Positions 46,241-57,810 of a DNA stretch of 64,000 nt are shown here, in pieces. A program made the position numbers and the translations under genes. The DNA is from Kitagawia praeruptora (taxonomy: Eukaryota; Streptophyta; Magnoliopsida; Apiales; Apiaceae), in NCBI GenBank assembly GCA_037693485.1, contig CM075344.1, positions 100,181,001-100,245,000 of the forward strand. The letters are read 5' to 3'. Numbering within the stretch: the stretch's first letter is position 1; each line of letters starts with the position of its first letter. Under the pieces are notes generated by a model. It saw only the letters and a list, made by a program, of their open reading frames with translations, did no database searches and was not told the origin of the DNA.

Positions 46241-46791
46241 GGATTGATATTTAGCATTTTCGGATTATTTTCATTAACCGGATCGAATCAGATTAGTTTA
46301 GACTAAAATTGGATCTATTATTAAATTATTTGTGAGATTTAAAAATGGAAAAGGTTTCGTGTAAAAATGTTGAGTTTTGGAATTATTCGAGGAACCATTT
46401 TGGGGTAGGATTTCGGAGGAGTTAGGAGACTCGTTTGGAAAAGCTTAAAGAACGGAAGTTGTAGGTATGCAAAGGTACTGTATAGCGGTGAATAGAAGTT
46501 GATTGAAAGGTGATCAGAAGTGGAGTTAAATAATAACTGAACTAGGCCGGAGAAGGTGAAATGCTGGAGAACCAGAGACGCTGAGCAAGTTGGGTATCGT
46601 ACCGCAGAACCAGGCAAGTTTATTAATTCTTACTCCATCTTTCGGAGTATTTATATTTTGAAATTCAAAAGTATGCTGATTGAGTTTTCGATTTCCAAAA
46701 TCAAGTATTCTTTCTAGTGATTTATACCAGATTTTTATTCATGCAATTTACATACCTATATATTATTTTTGAGCTGTTATCCGGATAAATT

Positions 46792-46875
46792 ATTATACGA
46801 GGTGTTGAAATTGTTATACGAGGTGTTGAAATTATTATACGAGGTGTTGAAATTATTATACGAGGTGTTGAAATT
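46792..46875 (+). repeat. 20-bp repeats TATACGAGGTGTTGAAATTA
   Basis: Four head-to-tail copies with one or two differences. Confidence 0.9.
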
Positions 46876-47070
46876 TATTTCACGAGTTGGTACGTTTATT
46901 GAGATACTTCATTCGTTTTCATAAAAGAGATGATAAAGATATACTTAATGATATTTTCATACTACATAATATTTATATTTAAGAGTGGGGTTATATACAT
47001 AAAGTTGTGATTTATTGCTTTTAACAACAAAAGTGACCGGAGTAACGCACCGGCCCAATTGAGGAGTATT

Positions 47071-47230
47071 TAGGATGATGGTCCGAGCAAGTCGGCTCAT
47101 CCTAGGGTGATGGTCCGAGCAAGTCGGCTCACCCAATCTGAGAAGTAAACTAGGGTGATGGTCCGAGCAAGTCGGCTCACCCAATCTGAGAAGTAAATTA
47201 GGGTGACGGTCCGAGCAAGTCGGCTCATCC
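47071..47230 (+). repeat. Hairpin-forming repeats with GGTCCGAGCAAGTCGGCTCA
   Basis: Four units. The flanks pair as TAGGATGA/TCATCCTA in the first unit and GGGTGA/TCACCC in the second and third, with a G-T pair in the fourth. Confidence 0.88.
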
Positions 47231-47429
47231 TTCTATCGATAGAAAACGAGTAGTGATAATGGATTGATCATTCATTACTTTAGTAGGCGTTCTGAGCAGA
47301 AATCCAATTATCAATATCCTAACGGTTAACCGATGCCTGTGTGGTTCTGTTAACTAGAGGGACGATCTGAGCAGTTGGTAAATTGTTTTTATTCATTCAA
47401 ATTAATTGAACAGTTCTGAAAAGTTATTG

Positions 47430-47590
47430 ATTTATATGAGCAGTATTTTTGAGAAGTTATTGAGATATATTTATTATTTCAGATGAGCAGTATTTTTGAG
47501 AAGTTATTGAGGTATATTTATTATTTCAGATGAGCAGTATTTTGAGGAGTTATTGAGATATCTTTATTCTTTCATATGAGTAGTATTTCG
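47430..47590 (+). repeat. About 47-bp repeats beginning ATGAGCAGTATTTTTGAGAA
   Basis: Three to four units in the 3' part of the solo LTR, ending in TTTATTATTTCAG-like phrases. Non-coding. Confidence 0.8.
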
Positions 47591-48605
47591 AGATTTATAA
47601 AAATTTCCGAGTTGATCTCTTTTAAAAAGTATATATATTATAGAGTGGTAAAAACCGTGTTTTTGGTCGAGTTGTTACTGTATTATATGATATCTATATA
47701 TACTTGCTGGGCATTCTTTGGCTCATACTTGCTATTTAAATATTATAAAACAGTGGCAATCAGAGCTGGCTCTAGTACGACGAACCGTGATTAAGGAAAG
47801 GGGAAGACAACTGATTCAGCGTGTTAACTTTGTAGCATTTGAGGAGGGTGCAGGCTGGGAAGGTGTTTGTATAATGTTTTAGTATCTAGTACTTTGGAGT
47901 TGTAAAAGTATTTTAGAGATTCTGGGAAGTGCATTTGAGATGTAATAACTTTTGGAATTATTGAGTGCTTGTTCTAAGACTATAACCCGTGGAGTAAAAT
48001 ATGGAGTTGTTATGAATTTTGTTGTAGATTATATTGTGAGCAGGTGATCGAATATTCCGCAAGAGATGTGACGACCTGGATTCATGTAGGGGATTTGGGG
48101 GAGTTACAGAATTAGAATTAAATCTAATTTTTCTGAATTGATATGTATTTTACAAATATTAATAATTTATAAAAACAATTCATAAAAATAATAATTTGTG
48201 ATTCATAATTCATAATTTACAAAGCTTTATAAAAATACTACAAACATTATTGTTTTAGTAAAACCTCAAATTCTTGATTTTATATATTAATCAAGTAATT
48301 TCTGCAAATCCCCAAATAATTAAAATAATCATTTTCTAAGGATTTTAAAATTTCCAAATTATTTAGTAATTTATAATAAAATCTTTACTAAATAATTCCA
48401 CACTCCAGAATTAAATCTTTGCCCGAATAAACTATTGACTCGAGATATCTACTCGGTCAATAAAATTTTAAAATGGGACCCGGTTCCACTTAGCCGAAAA
48501 TAATTAAATAATTAAATAAAAAAAAAATTCTCCTCATTTTAGGAAAAACATTATTATTATTAAAATAATAATAAAATCATTTCTTGAAAAATCCGGGTTA
48601 TTACA

Positions 48606-48624
48606 GTCTACCCTCCTTAAAAGG
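48606..48624 (-). promoter_or_regulatory. Polypurine tract of the giant-LTR element
   Basis: The minus strand reads AAGGAGGGTAGAC directly before TGTAATAACCC, the usual arrangement at the 3' LTR of Tekay/Del elements. It fixes the element's orientation as minus. Confidence 0.7.
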
Positions 48625-50930
48625 ATTCCGTCCTCGAAATCAGCTAAGGCCACTATTGGGATTCCTTAACTCTTTCATCATCAACATTTATTCTGCCAAA
48701 CCGGAGATAGTGTCCATTCATAAACAACTCCTCCCAAAAACTCAATTCAACTATAGGTATCTACCTGACACAATTAACACTGGAGTCTTACAACCCATCG
48801 TTATTTCTTTCACACATTCATCTCGACCAACTTTCCATTATCGTACTATCCTTGAGAGAGAGAGTTCACTGATTCTATTCACATAACACTCTTGAGAGAG
48901 AGAATGCATTAATTCCATTACCATGATATCATTGAGAGAGAAAGAATTAACTAATTCTATTGATACGTCACTGATATTCTATTCGCCTTGGGATTCGCTC
49001 TAGCTCTTGGCGATTCCGTTGCAATTCTAGTTTCTATCAGCGAGTTTTTGACTTACTCGACCTGGTTGGCACCCCCTTGAAATTCATTAGAGACAACTAG
49101 AATTATGGAGCCTTGAAAAGATAGTTGTCATATTAAGGCTATTGCCACACACTGGTGATCATAAGGTTAAGAGTGTTAAAGCAAACCTTATTTGAGATAA
49201 GAAAATTTACCGAGAGATCAATATGATCATAAGAACTCACGTTGCGTGTCTCAGTTAAGACATTACTAAATGTGATTAGCCTTCTTGTATTTCACAACTC
49301 ACAAGTGACGGCGTCCCGTCAGACTTCTATCACACAGACAGAAGGTCCTTGTGGCCCCTATATATATAGGGTTGTTCGTCTCAGTGGAGTTGAGAAGTAT
49401 GAAAGCAATTCAAAGTCAAGTTAATAATTATCGTATTTTGACAATTAATTCTCAAAGGGACACTTTGGAGTTGAATTGAACGGATTCCAAAGGTGTGATT
49501 TCCAAAGAAAAGGATAACCAGAAAGATACTGGTATTCAACAAGCAAGTGGTGCTAGCTATACCACCATTGAATCATCCACTATTGGAGAAAAGTGGAAGT
49601 TTGAAATATCCTCATTCATCAGGGTTTCAGAAACCTGAAAGTAGGAATAATGACAGCTTCTGGCACAATCGAAATTAAATATGGCCTGACACAAGTATTA
49701 AAGAATAACTTCGAGGAGGGAATGTATTCTTTATTAAAAATTCTCTCTTGGAGAGATGTCAAGATAGGTCATAGATTAGGGGGTAATCAAAATAATTTAT
49801 GCACGGGGAGGTGTCAAATCATTCATAGATCGGGGAGGTAATAAACATAATTTGCAAATGGGGAGATATCAAAAATATTCAGATTGGGGAGGTAATCAAA
49901 ATGATTCCCAAATGGGAAGGGTACTGCCAAGGTCTCTACGGATGCCTTTTTATATCGGCTCCTCTGACGGATAATCGTTCGATTCTAACGATCTTCATTT
50001 CCACACACACCCTAAGGTGCTCGATAGTTGACGTCATCGTCGACTCGTAATAGTCGCTAAAGATTCAACCATCGACCTTTACAATCGTAAGGAGTTCTAT
50101 TCGACTCGGAGCAAGCATCTCACGCAAGCGTTCTATTCTTTGAGAAGACTTCGATACGGTGTCGCCCCTAGCAACGATGAATTCCACATGTCGAATGGGC
50201 GATATTCCAGAACATTGCTGGAAATACATACTTAGATCCAGTCACCATTATAACCGTCTTTATACCACCTGTTCCTGTCCTCATGACAATTCCATGTGCT
50301 ACTTAAGCTTATCCCTTTTTGGCATAATAACCTTCGTACTAGTCTTTCTCAGACTTTCTCAGTCCGCCTTGGTTCTTAAAACATATTTCATCTTTATTGA
50401 CCAACCTCATCTTCACCATTTTACTTCTATAATCAATCGAAACAATCGGTGTCTGACCATCAATCTATTCATAATATTACCTCGAACTCTGTTAAGCTCG
50501 AGAAGGTTTAAATACCCACACTTCGACTAATAATCTTTCATAATGATCTTGTTTTGCTTCCCTTTCGGAATTTTTAATAGTACGAGTATAATCTCAGCAC
50601 ATCAATGTCATAATACCAGATGCCAACTTTCTATCCTTCATCATCATATTGAAATTTCCTATAGTTCGGAGAATACATAACTGTTTCAATGAATCCCCTA
50701 AAATCATCTTAATTTCAGGTCTCGGGCGATCTATGCCCTCGCCAACCCATACTTCTCTCTAGGAATCCTTTTGCAGACATTCATCACCACAAGAAGTGAA
50801 GTCTGTATCCACATATTCCTTGACATAGCCTTCCAATCTTAACTTAATCATTGGTACTATATCCAATAGTCCAACAAGAACTCTATATGAGTTCTGACGT
50901 TCTCACATAACTATACACACTCAATGTCAA

Positions 50931-50938
50931 GGATACCA
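50931..50938 (-). promoter_or_regulatory. Degenerate primer binding site of the giant-LTR element
   Basis: The minus strand reads TGGTATCC four bases after the LTR. The first seven bases match the Met-tRNA site TGGTATC; the rest does not. It could be a decayed or alternative site. Confidence 0.5.
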
Positions 50939-53099
50939 TTTCTGTAACACCCCCAAATCCGGGGTCAAGGATTTGGTAGCTACGCGGAAATCCTCAATGT
51001 CAAATTACCTGTTTAACGACATTTAACCATCTGTAATCATTAAAACTGAAATATAACTCCGCGACCCCAACCACCAAGCATCTTTTAGGTCATAGGGCTA
51101 GAAACAAGAATTCAATTACTTATATTTTTCATTACATCCATCCTATTACATTGCACTGTGTCTTACAAATCTTATATTACTAGTATAGCTTCGTTGGGAA
51201 GTACACCAGCAACTAGAGCTACTCAGTACCAAGTAATATAAATATTACACATCGATATACTTACATTTAACTTATTCTAGCTATAGCCTTTCTGGATCAT
51301 ATCATCTTCATAAGGGCGTACTGCCTGCTTCTTCTGAGCCATGCAAATAAGCCTCAACCGTCTACCTTCCTCTGAAAGGTTAATATTTGAAACAAGCAAG
51401 AATGAGCGAAAAAATTGCTCAGCAAGTTAATAATAGAACTTCAATATATATATATATCAATACACACAAGGTTATTCAATATCTAACGATATTTAATATC
51501 ATTTCTGAAACATTTAACTATGGAATTTTAATAAGGGAAGTATAACCTTTGATATAACATCAAATGAACAATCTGAGATCATAATAACCATAGTAAGCTT
51601 CATACCTTAGCAAAATGGTATAAGTTGTAGTCCCAATAACCTTTAATAAAACTCTTCAAAATATGCAGTTCAATATACTGCTACTACAAGTGGTTTCATC
51701 AAACAGAAACCAAACTATGAAAAGATCCCCTTTTTAGTATTCCACAAGTCTGAAAGTATATACATATAAGTATATCATTTATATCACAACACCCTACAGT
51801 TCATTATTCTGCAAGGGATTTAACTTCTTTAACCACTTGATAAGTTTAAGACCCATAGGTAACTGATAATAAAAGAGTCAAGGTTTTTCAAACGAACCAT
51901 TTATAAGGTACCAAATCAGTACTTCTCAAGCTTGAAAATGTTTATATGTATGTATATCATTTTCGCCAAAACACTTGATGGATCAAGATACTGTACCTCA
52001 GCAATATAATAACAATTCTAAAATATCTTTGAAACTGTATGCATTGCATTGACGGACATGGTGCTAGTATATTGTAAAAGATGAAGTTATAAGATAGTTC
52101 AATATAACTTTTCCGTAAAATATCTGCTATATAGAATATTAGCAGAATATCAACATATAACTTGAAAGATGAAGTCATAAGATGATCCAATATCAAAACC
52201 TCCTCATCATAACTCATGTTATGTAAGGTATCAACAGAGTCATCAATTGTAAGATAAAGGATGAAGTTACAAGGTAACTCAAATTATATTTCCGAGGGAA
52301 TATCTGCTATGCCAAAGATAATCCAGATATTATCAGTTTTCATAATAAAGGATTTTGCCGGAAGAATATTGCAATTCCAGTTCAAACACTTTTCAACCCT
52401 ATAAACAATGATAATTTTGCAGAAAATTTCCCAATTTGGAAGATGAACTAATACGGGAGCTTGCCGCGCCAGGAGCCACAACATTTACGATGATCAGTCG
52501 CATGTCATGCTCCCCATCATTTGTTCTCTACATGTAGAAGGAAGCACCGACGGATCGCCCGCCCTCTGGAACCCCCCGGCCAACGGTTGGGCCATTGCTG
52601 GACCGGCGCCACTCGGCCACTTACGCGTCTCCTAGTTCAATAACATCCATGACTCTGAAACGTAAAGTTTGTCCCCCTTTCCCCAAGTATAATACTTGTT
52701 GATAAGACTCCACAAAGTAGTCGTATCTAGTTGGAAAGGAAAATTCACCAATATTTCCCAAGCTGATGCTTGTTAATGGACATAAACTTGTTCCAACAAT
52801 CTTACCCCTCGAATGATGAGTAGGTACACAAGATTCAATGACTCATAGCAACCCAGTTGCGAACGAAAAGAATAGTTTCAAAGAAATTATGACCAAGAAG
52901 TCATCAAGATATATAACATTTCTCAAGTAAGGTTCCCTTACAATTTAACGGATAGAATTGAATGAAGAATGGAATCTTGAGAACCTTTCTTGATAATAGT
53001 ATTAATAATAAGACTCCGAAATAATTTACATAATATTTGGAGGTCGGAAATAGCATTTGAATGAAGTAAATCATTCTTGAAACGAGTTAGAAGAATTAA

Positions 53100-53465
53100 A
53101 TAAATATTCTAAAGAATATTTATTAAGTCAAAAATATTGAAGGAATAATCTTAATATAAGCTATTGCTCAATTGGATATTCGAAAAGATATTGATTAAAT
53201 AAATAATGATCGAATGAATATTCGAAATAATATTCATTATTTAACTTAATTAAATTCTTAAGGAATATTCAAAATAATATTCGATGAATAAATTGACCCT
53301 GAGTGAATATTAAAGATGATATTCATTAAATAAAGTTCAAATGAATATTTAAAATAATATTCATTTACTAAATAATCTCGAATGAATATTCAAAATAATA
53401 TTCATTATTTAACTATCTCAAATGAATATTTAAAATAATATTCATTAAATAAATAAGGGAAAATA
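53100..53465 (-). repeat. AT-rich hairpin array in the right giant LTR
   Basis: It matches the array at 34840 unit for unit. Each unit has arms such as TGAATAT/ATATTCA or AATGAATATT/AATATTCATT. Confidence 0.8.
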
Positions 53466-55680
53466 TCTACTTAAATATTTTCCTCTGAAAGTAATCATGA
53501 CATATCAAGAAATACTGACTCCCGATCTATATTTAAGGAATTTAAGTCATACGCCCTTCACTAAGGGCATTTGCAAAACCCGGCTTATAACTAATATCTC
53601 ATATCTAGCTTATAAGCCAATATCAACCCGTAGTCAAGTATCATAATATACTTTTAAAAACAGTTATGCCTTCCAATATCATATTTAACATAGATGATAT
53701 TCATATGGTGTTTCTCGACTGAGATAATACTCAAATAACATTCCTCGAAAGATTTAGTAAGCAAATACAATTCCTCGAATGATATCGTATTCAAATAATA
53801 ATCCTCGAATGGTTTCCAAGTAATTCATACTTCACGGAAATATAATTAATGTTTATAAATGACATTCCTCAAAATAAATAATAATCTGCCGTTGGAATCC
53901 CTCCGGGTTTCCACGACTACCTCTATCTCACAAAATACCGACTCCCGGTTTAGAGTCTAAACAATGAATATGCTTTAATATCTAGAGCTACAAGGTATAC
54001 TTGTACATAAATACTTAACTCAAAAGATCGCATATAATCCAAAGGTCAAATCTATTTTAACCGGAAAATAAGATTATAACAAAACTGTTTAACAATATAC
54101 CTGGCAAATGCAGTATCAAATAATATTTCAAAGTATAGGTTTGATACTTGCATAGATAGAATCAAACTATAATGTTTTAATAACCATGAAAGTCTTTAAA
54201 TAACCTCCCAATAACATTTTATACCCTTTAAAACACTTAGGTTATTTAATAAATAAATACATAATATTTATTGAATAAAAATATTCAATAGCCCCTTATT
54301 AAAGGAAAATTTAAATTAATAATCGCTAATAAAGTGAATATTAAAATAATTTTTACTACTAATATCGAAATATGTAATAACCTCAAAAGACCCAAATGTA
54401 ACTCTTGGAATATTTCTAATCAAAACCAAGTCCTTAACTCTCTGGCAATTCCCGGACTTTAAATACTTTATCGAAATAATTACCACTGACTCTCGGTCAA
54501 TAAGGAGTAAATGCCACATATGAAAATCCTTTTTAAATGAATATGATAAATAATATTCATTGAATTAAATAAATCTTCCAACTAGCATACATCAATATCC
54601 TTCTAGATATTTTTAATCGAAAATATCTCAAGTATAATATTTGCAATATTCTATGAACAAGATACCGATTAAGGGGAGGTGAGTCATAATTTATCGGTCT
54701 CCATCGACAACATTATAAGTCATGGGATTTTGACAATTGGCATAAGCAGAATTTAATATCATTAACAAGCCCAAAATAAAATGATTTTGAAAACAAAGCA
54801 CAGTGCTAGGGACTTGAAATCATGGATTTAACTTAGTTTGCATATTTCATATATTTCAAAATATATATACTCTGAACGATAGAGTATGCATAATTAAACT
54901 TGCCTATGGTCCTTAGGAGAAACAGAAAACCGCGAATAAATCCTTCGCACCTCGTCCAAGCAATTCCATGGAGGTAGTCTAACTTTCTTTGTATGAAGCA
55001 CCGATCCTTTTTGATACACGTTGCTCCAACTTGATTGCACCCTAATGATATTGTAATGGTTACGAGTACGTGTCAGTCCAACCTCGTATTCTCGAGTTGA
55101 CACAACGCATAATTGTCACTAAGTCACCTAAAGTCAAACTGTAGGTGTCCTTCCTATAGCTGACTACTCAATACAGATTAATGCACATAACACATTTAGC
55201 AAGGAAAATGAAATGGAAAAGTCCCCTTTTTAAAGTGGACATTTCCTGGTGCTAACCACTACAAACCATACCACTTAATCAATTTCACTTAACATACGTA
55301 ACTATAATACCATCGACATTCTATGACAACTTAATTAATATGTAATCCTCAAAACATACTTTGTCCTCGATAAAGACTCATAATACCCATTTAATCTTTA
55401 AGACACATTTAATCCTCGAATTAGCACATAATCCTCGAATCAACAATTAACCTCCAAAATAATTCACTTAGCACGTATTCACGTAAACAATTAACATCCA
55501 CTTCATGCCTCTAGACCATTGATATTAAATAAGTTAAATAAATTTAATCGCAGGGGATTTTCAGAAAATTTCGACATGAGGTATTCGTTTATCGGACTAT
55601 GGGCACAGCCCCTCAAATACAATTCAACCCGGTTTTTGCAAAAATAAAGCTGCCTCAACTTGCAGCAAAGTAAACAAGTA

Positions 55681-55790
55681 AGAAAAGTACCCGCCCAGAC
55701 ATGCGGCACCTAGCACATAAGGAAAAGTATCCGCCCAGACATGCGGCACCTAGCACATAAGGAAAAGTATCCGCCCAGACATGCGGCACC
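55681..55790 (-). repeat. Three 40-bp units in the right giant LTR
   Basis: Same unit as at 42988 but with one more copy, so a unit was gained here or lost in the left LTR after insertion. Confidence 0.85.
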
Positions 55791-57810
55791 TCAACATTTA
55801 AGGAAAGTAAACTAAGTTTATCCACATTTGAAAACTATCCACATAAGCCAACATCACGTAGTTGACAATTATACTTTCAACATATACTATAACTTGATTC
55901 ATACCATTTAGCACTTAGCCAATTAGCCATTCATATAATTACACCTCCTATAACAATAACCATTACAATTAGCAATTCAACTTTCTACCCGAACCATTAT
56001 CGATAATCATTTAACCAATATAACCAATACCAAGTAATTGACAGATGTGGCATCCGACAAATTCTATGACTCGACTTATAGCACTTAGCACATAAACATT
56101 TATCGATGACCATATATGACAAGTAAGCCACATAACTTTACATACTATCCGACACTAGCAATTAGCAATTATTCGACAACTAACCCGAATATATTATCCG
56201 ACAATTAATAATTAACCATTACTAACCCGAACATTTAATCGGACTCACAATTAAACCCAAAAATAATCCAAATTATTAATACTCTAATATTCTCCAAAAA
56301 TCCCAATTTGGACTCCCGAAAAATAATAACTAACATTTTCCAAAAACTTGAATCCAACTTCGAAAATTAAGATTTAACTACAAATTCCCGAAGTCAACTC
56401 TAATGGCCTAACTTTGACCGGCTATAACTCAATCATTTCTTATCCGATTTACATGATTCAATAGTGTATTCCATGTATTTTTCCGCAAGGATTCTGAATA
56501 TGAAATTTGTTTTCAAATCCGACATTACCAGCTAACAAAACGAATTGATATACATAGCAGAATATTAATAACTTACATATCAAACATATACATGAACTAC
56601 ACATAAACACACAATTTAAATCTAATTAAATTACAACACTTAACTAATTAAATTACTACAATTAACTATATCGTAATTTACAACTAATTAAATTACCACA
56701 ATTAAATACATAAAATAAAATACGAAGTATACCCTTTTTCCGGTGACCACCACGAAAACTCCACCATCTCTTCTCCTCTCTCTCTCTCTCTCTCCCTCTC
56801 TCTCTCTATATCCCAGCTGCTCCTTCATCTCCCCTGCACCTCCCTCGCTTCTACCACCAAGGAGGCGCCATCACCGAACACCGGTCATCTCCCCCGCAGT
56901 CCAGCCACCGCGCGACCTCCTTCCCCGCTGCTGCACATACTAACATGCGCACATATACACACACGCGTGTATACACACACACACACACACACTAGTATAT
57001 ACCTATATATATGTATATTATAGCTAGTTGGGTTGTAAATTGAACCCCCCAATCTCTCCTCCTCTCTCCCGATTTCTTTCTCCCCCTCCCCCGACTGATT
57101 TCTTCTTTGCGGCTGTGTTGTGTTTGTATGTAGTCGTGTATGTATATGATGTGTGCTGTGTTCTTAACCTAATGGGCTCAAGCCCAATAACAAATAAAAG
57201 CTATACAATTAAACACTACACACCTTAAACAATATTTTAAGCTAATTACTCTAATTTGTAAAAATAAAATTTCTAGCATAATTAAATACTAGAATATTTT
57301 TAAAGATTTGTAGAGAAAGAATTAGAATTAAATCTAATTTTTCTGAATTGATATGTATTTTACAAATATTAATAATTTATAAAAACAATTCATAAAAATA
57401 ATAATTTGTGATTCATAATTCACAATTTACATTGCTTTATAAAAATACTACAAACATTACTGTTTTAGTAAAACCTCAAATTCTTGATTTTATATATTAA
57501 TCAAGTAATTTCTGCAAATCCCCAAATAATTAAAATAATCATTTTCTAAGGATTTTAAAATTTCCAAATTATTTAGTAATTTATAATAAAATCTTTACTA
57601 AATAATTCTACAATCTAGAATTAAATCTTTGCCCGAATAAAATATTGACTCGAGATATCTACTCGGTCAATGAAATTTTAAAATGGGACCCGGTTCCACT
57701 TAACCGAAAATAATTAAATAAAAAAAAATCTCCTCATTTTAGGAAAAACATTATTATTATTAAAATAATAATAAAATCATTTCTTGAAAAATCCGGGTTA
57801 TTACACTTGG

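Larger units (their letters stand above)
44583..48108 (+). mobile_element. 3.5-kb solo Gypsy-type LTR inside the left giant LTR
   Basis: Ends TGTAATATCC and GGGGAGTTACA, flanked by GAATT (44578-44582, 48109-48113). The right giant LTR lacks this segment, which shows it is an insertion. It carries no internal region. It contains a GA-rich stretch (45170-45770), four tandem arrays and many TTCGAGGA words. The open frames in the GA-rich part (for example 45305-45565 and several on the minus strand) are compositional. Confidence 0.93.
32682..48605 (-). repeat. Left (3') LTR of the giant-LTR element, interrupted
   Basis: It aligns with 50943-57805 in three blocks: 32682-35841, about 41891-44582, and 48114-48605. 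The gaps are the insertions of Tat copy 2 and the 3.5-kb solo LTR. About 480 bases present in the right LTR (54105 to about 54583) were lost where Tat copy 2 sits. No gene; the small open frames also occur in the other LTR but have no recognisable product. Confidence 0.9.
48606..50942 (-). other. Interior of the giant-LTR element
   Basis: No gag, protease, RT or integrase motif is found on either strand. The minus strand ends with a phrase like the last codons of Tekay pol (TTTCGAGGACGGAATCC) and a purine tract. Two weak tandem arrays are visible: around TTGAGAGAGAGA (48850-48960) and around GGGGAGGTAAT (49780-49920). A 123-codon plus-strand frame at 50159 has no recognisable features. The element depends on proteins supplied in trans, if it moves at all. 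Confidence 0.8.
32682..57805 (-). mobile_element. Non-coding Gypsy-type element with giant LTRs (LARD-like)
   Basis: Plus-strand ends are TGTAACACCCCC and GGGTTATTACA, flanked by CTTGG on both sides (32677-32681, 57806-57810). The minus strand starts TGTAATAACCCGG, as Tekay/Del LTRs do. The right LTR is 6863 bases; the left one is the same sequence interrupted by Tat copy 2 and a solo LTR. The interior is only about 2.34 kb and has no gag or pol, so the element must have been moved by proteins of another. LTR identity is about 99% by eye. Large retrotransposon derivatives are known, but LTRs of this length are exceptional. Confidence 0.9.
50943..57805 (-). repeat. Right (5') LTR of the giant-LTR element, uninterrupted
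   Basis: 6863 bases from TGTAACACCC to GTTATTACA. It contains the AT-rich hairpin array (53100-53465), the 40-bp units (55681-55790), CT and CA microsatellites (56770-56810, 56970-56990) and a GC-rich stretch near 56820-56940. A TATA-like run on the minus strand near 57000-57015 is a possible promoter. No gene is supported. Confidence 0.92.

Noticed and set aside
46072..47590. Regularly spaced direct repeats resembling a CRISPR array
   Set aside because: Units are contiguous tandem repeats without unique spacers, within a plant LTR.
50159..50530. 123-codon frame with a hydrophobic stretch in the giant-LTR element interior
   Set aside because: On the strand opposite to the element, no family features, and the surrounding sequence is non-coding. 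Not enough to call a gene.
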